Shown here piece after piece: positions 57,558 through 64,000 of a DNA stretch of 64,000 nt. The stretch covers positions 1,364,001 through 1,428,000 of the forward strand of contig NZ_JAUSZR010000001.1 in assembly GCF_030817835.1 (NCBI RefSeq), in the 5' to 3' direction. Numbering within the stretch: position 1 is the first letter of the stretch; each line of letters begins with the position of its first letter. A model generated the notes under the pieces. The model was not told where the DNA came from. It did not search any database and worked only from the letters and a program-made list of their open reading frames with translations. Source of the stretch: Pseudarthrobacter sp. W1I19 (GTDB lineage Bacteria; Actinomycetota; Actinomycetes; Actinomycetales; Micrococcaceae). A program made the translations under genes and the position numbers.

Positions 57558-58049
57558 TCAGCCGATGACAAGCTCAGTGACCCGCCATACCTGCTTGCTC
57601 CGTTCCAGGCGGACAGCGACAGCCCGGGCACGGACGTCGTCCACCACCACGGCGCTTGCCTCGTAAATCCCCTCGGCCACTTCGCAAACGCGCACCGAGC
57701 GGACGGTGGAATTTCTGTGCAGCCGCGCCAACGCCGGATTGTTCGTCCGGGCGACTTCGCGCCTTATCAGGCAGGCACGATGCTGCAGCGCTGACAGGCA
57801 CCGCGGATCGAGGCGGCGGGCCAGCTGGTGGACGGGACGGATTCCCGCCAGCACTTCCATGGCGGCCTGCACCGTGCCGCGGGTGATTGCGCGGACCTCG
57901 GACAGCTCATCAACAGCCCGCAATCCGGAAGGAGCTCCGGCTTGGTTTGGCGTTAAGTCCCGGGTGCGGGCCGGCAGGACATGAGGGGCCGGGGTATTCT
58001 CAGCCCTTCCAGATCGCTGGCCGGCCCTGATCGGTGTCACTGCAGTCAT
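57558..58049 (-). CDS. Rv3235-like conserved protein
   Basis: 163-aa protein resembling the actinobacterial Rv3235 family found near secA; function unknown. The N-terminus is disordered. The conserved C-terminal region reads VRAITRGTVQAAMEVLAGIRPVHQLARRLDPRCLSALQHRACL, then VRSVRVCEVAEGIYEASAVVVDDVRARAVAVRLERSKQVWRVTELVIG. No membrane helix. ATG 58049 is preceded by AAGGGGAAA; the upstream extension is not protein-like. It lies 49 bases downstream of the LysM gene, so the two may be co-transcribed. Confidence 0.78.
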   Translation of the reverse strand: MTAVTPIRAGQRSGRAENTPAPHVLPARTRDLTPNQAGAPSGLRAVDELSEVRAITRGTVQAAMEVLAGIRPVHQLARRLDPRCLSALQHRACLIRREVARTNNPALARLHRNSTVRSVRVCEVAEGIYEASAVVVDDVRARAVAVRLERSKQVWRVTELVIG

Positions 58050-58098
58050 TGCTTTCCCCTTAATTAGCGGCTGGGATACTTCGGAGCCCGGCCCGTAG

Positions 58099-58917
58099 TT
58101 ATGCCGCGGTTGGCGGCTGAAGGATTTGTCCCGGAAGCAGCACATCCGGATTCAGGCCGATAACTGAGCGGTTGGCCTCGTACCATCGGGGCCATGCCAT
58201 GGCGATCTCCACGTCTGTTGCTTCCGGCCCCATCGCGAAGGCGGTGATGTCCCATAGGGTGTCGCCGGCAAGCACTGTCACTGCCTCCGTACCGGCATCA
58301 CTGGAGTTACGCACAGCCGGCGCCGCCAGGAGCCCTGGGCCGACCACAGGGGCTGCCGGCTGCCAGCCCGGCTCGAAATCGGACGGAGGAAATGCCTTGT
58401 CCGTCACAGGTTCTTCAAGCGGGTCAAGTTCCATGGGCCCGTCCGTTCCGATTCCGGTAAAGCTTGACGGGTTAGTAACGTTTCCGGGACCCGCCGGAGC
58501 GGACGAAACGTGCTCCTGTGTGGGAGCCCATTCCGGGCCTGGAATGGTCGCAGCCGCGTTCGCCGCTGGGCCGGCCACCAACTGGACCGACAGCGCAGCA
58601 AGTACAAGCCGTTGCATAAAAGCAGGCGACAGCCGGCGCGTAAACGCTGCAGCGCGCATTTTTCCCATCCGGTCAAAGACAATAGTGGCTCCGGCCAGGA
58701 GCAGGGACAGAAACCACCAACCCACCAGAATGGCTCCGGCAGCAGCTGCCGTTGCTCCCAGCAGGTCCTCCGCTTGGAGTTCCTGGCGGTGTGCCGAGGA
58801 ATGCTGCCACTGCTCCAGCAGGCCGGCCCCCACCAAACAGAGCAGACCACCCAGCAGCAGAATTGCTGCAGCGCAGAGGGCGTCGGTCCATGTAGAAGAT
58901 TCTGCTTGCTTTGGCAT
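58099..58917 (-). CDS. LysM-domain membrane protein
   Basis: 272-aa protein with several hydrophobic segments in the first ~140 residues (ALCAAAILLLGGLLCLVGAGLL; ATAAAAGAILVGWWFLSLLLAGATIVF; QRLVLAALSVQLVAGPAANAAA). A linker and a C-terminal LysM domain follow (VTVLAGDTLWDITAFAMG, then NRSVIGLNPDVLLPGQILQPP), so the domain should face the peptidoglycan. ATG 58917 (AGGGAC upstream) is preferred over ATG 58938. Its neighbour gives no specific role. Confidence 0.8.
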   Translation of the reverse strand: MPKQAESSTWTDALCAAAILLLGGLLCLVGAGLLEQWQHSSAHRQELQAEDLLGATAAAAGAILVGWWFLSLLLAGATIVFDRMGKMRAAAFTRRLSPAFMQRLVLAALSVQLVAGPAANAAATIPGPEWAPTQEHVSSAPAGPGNVTNPSSFTGIGTDGPMELDPLEEPVTDKAFPPSDFEPGWQPAAPVVGPGLLAAPAVRNSSDAGTEAVTVLAGDTLWDITAFAMGPEATDVEIAMAWPRWYEANRSVIGLNPDVLLPGQILQPPTAA

Positions 58918-59023
58918 GTCAGTCCCTGTTTGGTGCAATTTGATGCTGTTTGATGCAGCAAGCTTTAGTTTGCCCCTTTTATTCTTCCTTTGTCCAGACG
59001 TTGGAGAGAAAAAGTCTGGTGCG

Positions 59024-59053
59024 TTGACCAGGGGAAGAAAGGGGCCCTACGCT
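59024..59053 (+). promoter_or_regulatory. Promoter producing a leaderless mRNA for the 59060 gene
   Basis: TTGACC (59024-59029), an 18-base spacer and TACGCT (59048-59053) form a good housekeeping-type promoter. The -10 ends six bases before ATG 59060, so transcription should begin at the start codon; no ribosome binding site precedes it. Confidence 0.7.
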
Positions 59054-59059
59054 TGCCGA

Positions 59060-59626
59060 ATGCGCTGGGATGCACTCTTCAACGATCTGGAAAGCCAATT
59101 CACCGAGGCGGACAGGCTGGCGCTCGACGCGGAGATTAACGAGCGGGCCAGGGCAGAGATGGTCGGCCTGGAACTCGCGGACCGTCTGCGCGGAGTGTTG
59201 GGGTGCCGGCTTACGGTTTACCTGGCATCAGGGGAGTCGTTTTCAGGCACGCTCGTGCACACTGGCGGCGATGCACTGGTACTTAATGAAGGACAGCACC
59301 AAACCCTTATTCCGTATGCAGCGGCTGCACGGTACATGGGGCTGGGCAGGTTCTCGACCGCGGAAATGTCATCGGTCCGGCGAAAGTTGGGTCTTTCCCA
59401 TGCCCTGCGCAGCATGGCCAGGGACAGGGCAGAACTCTCGGTCCTTGTCGGGGGTACTTCAGGGTCTGTGCGGCTGGCAGGGGTCATCGACCGTGTGGGC
59501 AAGGACTATCTTGACCTTGCCGTCCTCAACCCCGGTGAGGTGCGGCGGAGCCAGCAGGTCAGCCACGTTGCCACCATTCCCTTTGCTGCCTTGGCGGCCA
59601 TTACATCGCGCCGTACAGGCGAGTGA
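59060..59626 (+). CDS. Conserved actinobacterial protein of unknown function
   Basis: 188-aa soluble protein. It starts MRWDALFNDLESQFTEADRLALDAEINERARAEMVGLELADRLRG, a helical N-terminus, then beta-rich segments (LTVYLASGESFSGTLVHTGGDALVLNEGQHQTLIPYAAAARYMGLG) reminiscent of an SH3/Sm-like barrel. I recognise no named family. The promoter geometry supports ATG 59060 and leaderless translation. It converges on the small HTH gene with a 40-base gap. Confidence 0.7.
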   Translation: MRWDALFNDLESQFTEADRLALDAEINERARAEMVGLELADRLRGVLGCRLTVYLASGESFSGTLVHTGGDALVLNEGQHQTLIPYAAAARYMGLGRFSTAEMSSVRRKLGLSHALRSMARDRAELSVLVGGTSGSVRLAGVIDRVGKDYLDLAVLNPGEVRRSQQVSHVATIPFAALAAITSRRTGE

Positions 59627-59666
59627 GCGTCAGTCTGTCCCGGACGGCACCTGCCGCAGGCGGAAG

Positions 59667-59882
59667 TCACACTGACTTGGACTTGGACTGTTGGATCATG
59701 CGGCTCGCCTCGGCATAACGTTCCTCGATGTACTGCTCAAGCATTTTTTCCTCGACGCGCCACTGGCCGCGGCCGCCCACCTGGATGGCTTTGAGCTCGC
59801 CGCTGCGCACCAGGGCGTAAGCAGCCGGGGAATTGATCTGGAGCTGTTCCGCGACATCTGCGAGCGTAAGAAACCTGGGCAT
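59667..59882 (-). CDS. Small excisionase/BldC-like HTH DNA-binding protein
   Basis: 71-aa protein that is almost entirely a MerR/excisionase-type winged helix-turn-helix (RFLTLADVAEQLQINSPAAYALVRSGELKAIQVGGRGQWRVEEKML). The Lys/Ser/Gln-rich tail is short. Members of this fold include BldC and phage excisionases; no integrase is nearby, so a chromosomal regulator is more likely. Start ATG 59882; the longer frame (to 60020) is not protein-like. It is divergent from the SAF gene. Confidence 0.8.
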   Translation of the reverse strand: MPRFLTLADVAEQLQINSPAAYALVRSGELKAIQVGGRGQWRVEEKMLEQYIEERYAEASRMIQQSKSKSV

Positions 59883-59920
59883 GGACCCATTTTGCCACCG
59901 GCAGGTGTATTTTGCTGGCG

Positions 59921-59929
59921 TTATCCACA
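59921..59929 (+). other. Single DnaA-box-like sequence
   Basis: TTATCCACA matches the classic DnaA box (TTATNCACA) exactly, in the AT-rich intergenic region between the HTH and SAF genes. There is one copy, so it is not an origin; it may be a regulatory DnaA site or chance. Confidence 0.3.
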
Positions 59930-60038
59930 ATTTGATCCTGTTTGAATTTATGACTTTCGTTACCGGGCCCCTGCGGCAACAATGGGGAGTCCGGGCACAC
60001 CGCGCAGTCCCGGTGCACATTGGGGGGAGAAAAAGGTA

Positions 60039-60683
60039 ATGGTTCCTGAGTCATCTGCTTCGGCGGCCAGGCTGAAACGACCTTCCTGGAAGGACCCCCG
60101 GCTGCTGGCAGGTGTTCTCCTTGTGCTGGCATCCGTGGCAGGCGTCGTTTTCCTGATGGACAGCGCGGACCGGACCACAGAGGTCTACGCTGCCAGGGAT
60201 GGCATTGCCGTGGGTGAAAGGCTCACGCCGGAGAACGTCGTCCGGGCCAAGGTGAGGCTGGGCGAGACCGAGTCCCAGTACATCACCGCCGAGTCGGGGT
60301 TGCCGGAAGGCGTTGTTGCCGTCCAAAGGATAGGCAAGGACCAACTTGTGCCGAGGGCCAGCCTGGGCGCAGTGGATGAGCTTGACCGCAAGCCCGTTGC
60401 CCTCACCATTGAAGAAGCGTTGCCCGCCCAGGCGGTTCCGGGCGCAAGGGTTGATGTCTGGGTAGCCCAGCCCGACGCGCGGAATGGGTTCAGTGAGCCG
60501 AAGCTTCTGCTGGCTGGCGCTGAGATTGCCGAGGTCACCGAGGGCACCACAACCCTGGGATCCTCCCGGACCACCGTGTTGATGGTTCTCGTCGAGGACA
60601 TCCAGATGCCCGCCCTGCTCGGTGCGCAGGCCAATGAAGCGAAAATTTCCGTGGTCTGGAATCCTGGGGGTGGCACTCGATGA
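60039..60683 (+). CDS. SAF-domain (CpaB/RcpC-like) protein
   Basis: 214-aa protein with one N-terminal membrane helix (RLLAGVLLVLASVAGVVFLM) followed by a SAF domain (VYAARDGIAVGERLTPENVVRAKVRL, then VAVQRIGKDQLVPRASLG). The C-terminal part resembles CpaB/RcpC of Flp/Tad pilus systems (VDVWVAQPD, EIAEVTE). ATG 60039 is preceded by AAAGG and a GGGGGAG run; ATG 59982 is a longer alternative. Its end overlaps the CpaE-like gene by four bases, so the two form a unit. Confidence 0.78.
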   Translation: MVPESSASAARLKRPSWKDPRLLAGVLLVLASVAGVVFLMDSADRTTEVYAARDGIAVGERLTPENVVRAKVRLGETESQYITAESGLPEGVVAVQRIGKDQLVPRASLGAVDELDRKPVALTIEEALPAQAVPGARVDVWVAQPDARNGFSEPKLLLAGAEIAEVTEGTTTLGSSRTTVLMVLVEDIQMPALLGAQANEAKISVVWNPGGGTR

Positions 60684-61988
60684 GCATTCCCGTCGTCACC
60701 GTGGGCCAGGGCCGCGAGGACCTGGTCGGCGGACTGGAACGCCTTCATGGACCTGTGACGGTAGTGCGGAGATGTACGGAACTCACCGAACTGCTGGCAG
60801 CCTGCCAGAGCGGACTGGCGCGCGCCGCGGTAGTTGCGGACGGCTCGGAAGATCTCACCGCCTCACTCGTGGACCGGCTGGGGGCTGTGGGCGTAGCCGT
60901 CATCGCCCTGACCGACTCGGCCGAGGAAGCCGCCAGGCTGCGGGGGATAGGAGTAGCCTCGGCCCTGACCGGGGTGGAATCGATGGTGCTGTCGGAAAGG
61001 ATCGCCGAGGCAGTGGCGCTGCTGACCGGTGGCGGACCCGGCGAAGCCTACCGCAGCGCCCCCGCCGATCCTGGTGCTGCCCTCACCCCCGTTGAGGTGG
61101 ACACCGCAAGGAGCCCCGACGAGCCGGGGCCCGGAGAGATCATCGCGGTCTGGGGCCCGGCAGGATCGCCGGGCCGGACAACCCTTGCCGCCAACATTGC
61201 CGGCGAACTGGCCACCGAGGGAAAATCGGTCCTCCTCGTGGACGCTGACAGCTATGGGGCGAGCGTTGCCGCGGTCCTGGGCCTGATGGATGAATCAGCC
61301 GGTCTGGCCCAGGCCTGCAGGCTAGCCGACCAAGGCTTGCTGGACACCGAGGCCTTGAAGAAGGTGGCCACTCCGGTTGCCACGAAACTGGGCTCCTTCC
61401 GCGTACTGACCGGCATCACCCGCGCGGACCGGTGGACCGAACTGCGGGCACCGGCCCTTGGCTTGGTGCTGGAGCGTGCCCGGCAGATCGCTGAGGTTGT
61501 TGTGTGTGGACACCGGCTTCTGCCTGGAAGCCGATGAGGAATTGAGTTTTGACACTATGGCTCCCCGGCGGAACGCAGCCACCCTGCGTTCGCTTGAGCT
61601 GGCGGACACCGTTTATGCGGTCGGCGCAGCGGACCCTGTGGGGGTGCCACGGCTTGTGCGCGGCCTTGCCGAGCTTGAGGATGCGGTGCCGCAGGCTGCG
61701 CCCGTCGTCGTGATGAATAAAGTCCGCTCCTCCTCCGTGGGCCGGGGCCCGGAGCGCCAACTGCAGGACGCCTGGGCACGCTACGGCCCGGCGTCGGAAC
61801 TCAAGGCCTTCCTGCCGCACGACGCCGCGGCAGCCGATTCCGCGCTGCTTGGCGGCTCACTGTTGCTGGAAGTGGCCCCGGATTCTCCGCTTCGTCGCGC
61901 CATCGCCGAACTCGTTTGTGCACCCGCCCAGCAAAAACCGAAAACCTCTGTATTTTCTTCCACAGCACGGCGGAAACTAAAGGACTAG
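60680..61988 (+). pseudogene. CpaE/MinD-like P-loop ATPase interrupted by a frameshift
   Basis: Two frames together encode one ATPase of ~435 aa. Frame one (60680-61537) has a receiver-like N-terminal region and a deviant Walker A (GPAGSPGRTTLAANIAGEL, residues 159-177) in which Arg replaces the second Lys and no signature Lys is seen. At about 61502-61508 the GT-rich run GTTGTTGTGTGTGGAC carries one base too many; removing one base restores EVVVVDTGFCLEADEELSFDT, the Walker B strand. Frame one then stops at 61537. Frame two continues to 61988 with TLRSLELADTVYAVGAADPVGV. It could be a sequencing error, a recent mutation or a switchable repeat. Confidence 0.78.
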
Positions 61989-62044
61989 GCTCGCCGTAAG
62001 AGCTGCGACGATGCAGCGAAGACTTGTGATGGAGGCGTTTGTCG

Positions 62045-64000
62045 ATGTCGTCTGGATCCAGCGTGGAGGATCAGCCCCTTTCCATTGAAGGCCATGAAGG
62101 CTTTCTCGGGGACTACTATGAGCACCTGGCTGACGAGGACGCCCGGAGCTACACCGGGGATCTGCTGACCGCCCGGGCGGAGGGGCACCGCAACGTCGCT
62201 TCCATCAGGAAGCCGGGCCAGGCGAACATCGCCATCCATGATGAGGAAGACAGCAGCGTGGTCTTCGTAGTCACCGATGACATGCCGTTCCTCGTCGATT
62301 CCGTCAACGCGGAGCTGGTCCGCCAGCACGCGGCCATCAGGCTGGTGGTCCACCCGCTGTTCGTTGCGGCCCGCAACAGGGAAACCGGCGCACTGGTGAA
62401 GGTCAACAAAGTCCCCTCCCATATCGGCATCTCCAGCGGTGACACCGCCGCCATGCCCAGCCTGTCCCACCTCATTGCACAGGGTGAGAACGCCTCTTAT
62501 ATGGAGTCGTGGATCGCCGTCGAGATCAACCGCGTCACCGATGAGGCCAAAGCCTCTCTCCTGGAAGGCTTGCAGCGTGTACTGAACGACGTCCGGGCCG
62601 CAGTTGAAGACTGGCCCAAGATGCGCCAGAAGGCGCTGGAGATCGCAGAGAACCTGGATAAGGTGGCCAACCCGGCCCAGATCGCCGAGCTGCGCCAGGC
62701 TCAGGACCTCCTGCACTGGCTCGATGACGGCAACTTCACTTTCCTCGGCTACCGGGAATACGACCTCGTCAATGTGGACGGGGAAGATGTGCTGGAACTG
62801 CGCGAAGACAGCGGCCTGGGACTGTTGCGCGCATCCGCTGACTCACCGCACATCCAGCACCTGACCGACACCGGCAGGAAGAAAGCACGTGAAAAGCGTG
62901 CCCTTGTTATCACCAAGGCCAATTCGCGTTCCACGGTCCACCGTTCGGCATACCTTGACTACATCGGAATTAAGAGTTTTGATGCCGCAGGCAATGTCAA
63001 CGGCGAGCAGCGCTTCATCGGCCTCTTCGCCACCAGTGCCTACACAGGGTCCGTCCGCAACATTCCCATCGTCCGGGAAAAGGTCGATGACGTCCTGAGC
63101 AGTGCCGGCTTCCCGCCGGACTCGCACTCCGGCAAAGACCTCCTGGGCATCCTGGAAACATACCCTAGGGATGAACTCTTCCAGATCGAGGTTCCGGACC
63201 TCGCTGCCACGGCCCTGGGAATCCAGAAACTCCAGGAACGCCGGCGCACCCGGCTCTTCCTGCGTCCCGACATCTATGGCCGTTTCATGTCCGCCGTCGT
63301 CTACCTCCCCCGGGACCGGTACACCACCAACGTCCGGCTCCGCATTGAGCAGGAACTGCGCGAAACCTTCCAGGCCGTGTCCATTGACTACGAGGCGCGC
63401 ATGACGGAGTCTGCCCTCGCCCGGCTCTTCTTCCGCATCCGCCTGCCCAAGGGTGCCGACGTCAGCCATGTCAACACGGAGGAACTGGAAAAGCGGCTCG
63501 TGCTCGCCGCCCGCTCCTGGAGCGAAGGCATCGCTGAAGTCCTGCGCGAAGGCCGGGATGTGGGTGAGGCCAAGGAGTTGGCGGCCATATGGTCGGAAGC
63601 CTTTCCTGCAAGCTACCGGGTGGACTACGAAGTTGAGGACGCCCTCGAGGACATCGCCCGCTTCGAAAAATACGGTGCGGCCGCGGAACGTACAGCAGGT
63701 GCCAAGCAGGAACGCCCCGGCGTCCACGTCTACCTTCCCGAAGGGGCAGGGGCAACACTGGAGGAGGACGCCCGGGTCAAGCTCTACATGCTGGAGCCAA
63801 AGAGCCTGAGCCAGATCCTGCCCTTCTTCCACAACCTTGGCCTGGAGGTGCTCGACGAGCGCCCGTTCGAGATCGAAACCGCGGACCGGCGGGACTTTTT
63901 CCTGTACGATCTCGGCCTGAAATACCCAGCGGGTGTGGATCCGCTGGCCACCAATGAGCTGCTTGCTGATTCCTTCGGTGCCGCCGTGACCGGCGCGGCC
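62045..64000 (+). CDS. gdh: NAD-specific glutamate dehydrogenase, large (GDH-180) type (3' partial)
   Basis: First 652 codons of the ~180-kDa, four-domain class of glutamate dehydrogenases that oxidise glutamate to 2-oxoglutarate; the catalytic domain lies beyond the window. The visible part has the family's N-terminal ACT-like regions: DMPFLVDSVNAELVRQHAAIRLVVHPLF, SYMESWIAVEINRV, LLHWLDDGNFTFLGYREYDL, then the mid region. ATG 62045 has GGAGG nine bases upstream. It starts 56 bases after the frameshifted ATPase on the same strand. Confidence 0.92.
   Translation, partial: MSSGSSVEDQPLSIEGHEGFLGDYYEHLADEDARSYTGDLLTARAEGHRNVASIRKPGQANIAIHDEEDSSVVFVVTDDMPFLVDSVNAELVRQHAAIRLVVHPLFVAARNRETGALVKVNKVPSHIGISSGDTAAMPSLSHLIAQGENASYMESWIAVEINRVTDEAKASLLEGLQRVLNDVRAAVEDWPKMRQKALEIAENLDKVANPAQIAELRQAQDLLHWLDDGNFTFLGYREYDLVNVDGEDVLELREDSGLGLLRASADSPHIQHLTDTGRKKAREKRALVITKANSRSTVHRSAYLDYIGIKSFDAAGNVNGEQRFIGLFATSAYTGSVRNIPIVREKVDDVLSSAGFPPDSHSGKDLLGILETYPRDELFQIEVPDLAATALGIQKLQERRRTRLFLRPDIYGRFMSAVVYLPRDRYTTNVRLRIEQELRETFQAVSIDYEARMTESALARLFFRIRLPKGADVSHVNTEELEKRLVLAARSWSEGIAEVLREGRDVGEAKELAAIWSEAFPASYRVDYEVEDALEDIARFEKYGAAAERTAGAKQERPGVHVYLPEGAGATLEEDARVKLYMLEPKSLSQILPFFHNLGLEVLDERPFEIETADRRDFFLYDLGLKYPAGVDPLATNELLADSFGAAVTGAA

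Noticed and set aside
59667..59882. Excisionase of a prophage or integrative element
   Set aside because: The HTH fold fits, but there is no integrase, att-like direct repeat or phage gene nearby, and the flanking genes are core chromosomal.
59883..60038. Replication origin
   Set aside because: Only one DnaA-box-like 9-mer, no cluster of boxes, and no dnaA, dnaN or gyr genes nearby.

Overview
The window is GC-rich chromosomal DNA from a Gram-positive actinobacterium, most likely Arthrobacter, Pseudarthrobacter or a relative in the Micrococcaceae. The evidence is the codon use, frequent GTG/TTG starts, the MtrAB-LpqB, AdnB, UvrD2, SigK/RskA-type and UPF0182 proteins, and gene order that (from memory) matches several blocks of the mycobacterial chromosome. 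Genus is inferred from overall character; there is no rRNA to confirm it. The region looks like ordinary core chromosome. I see no integrase, transposase, phage gene or CRISPR array. No stretch over 300 bases lacks a gene; the longest gaps are about 250 to 290 bases (20881-21166, 22829-23097, 27169-27421).

Layout. 1-14745: a block like Rv3202c-Rv3193c, with adnB (5' end cut by the window), a degenerate APH-type kinase, nudC, uvrD2, a YgjP-like metallopeptidase, a DUF2342 protein, a PDZ/Lon-type protease and a UPF0182 membrane protein. 14878-15310: two identical initiator tRNA-fMet genes, each with its own terminator. 15399-17806: a cytochrome b protein and a photolyase, convergent. 17915-22828: an envelope-stress neighbourhood with pspA, a TPM-domain protein and a divergent HtrA protease. 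23098-28865: etfBA with a PIG-L deacetylase, then SigK/RskA-type sigma/anti-sigma, trmL and a J-domain protein. 29080-30951: a lipoprotein, doxX, and a Cys-rich regulator facing doxX across a palindrome. 30983-33483: cysteine desulfurase and mnmA, together the tRNA 2-thiouridine pathway. 33721-39251: a complete dipeptide-type ABC importer. 39341-40812: chorismate mutase and a MetE-like protein without zinc ligands.

40817-47028 is a six-gene minus-strand cluster (membrane protein, DUF4129, DUF4350, MoxR ATPase, DUF58, DUF4166), divergent from mtrA-mtrB-lpqB. comF, hpf, a YcaQ-like DNA glycosylase and secA follow. 57558-61988 holds less understood genes: an Rv3235-like protein, a LysM membrane protein, an apparently leaderless conserved gene, a small HTH protein, a SAF-domain protein and a frameshifted CpaE/MinD-like ATPase. 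The window ends inside a large NAD-glutamate dehydrogenase gene.

Nothing here is unmistakably a new system. The best candidates for follow-up are the DoxX/Cys-rich-regulator pair with its operator-like palindrome, the HTH-SAF-CpaE unit whose ATPase is frameshifted at Walker B, the MoxR-DUF58-DUF4350-DUF4129 cluster facing mtrAB, and two enzyme homologues that have lost catalytic or metal-binding residues (the APH-like kinase and the MetE-like protein). Several genes also show a -10 hexamer six bases before the start codon, which suggests leaderless mRNAs.
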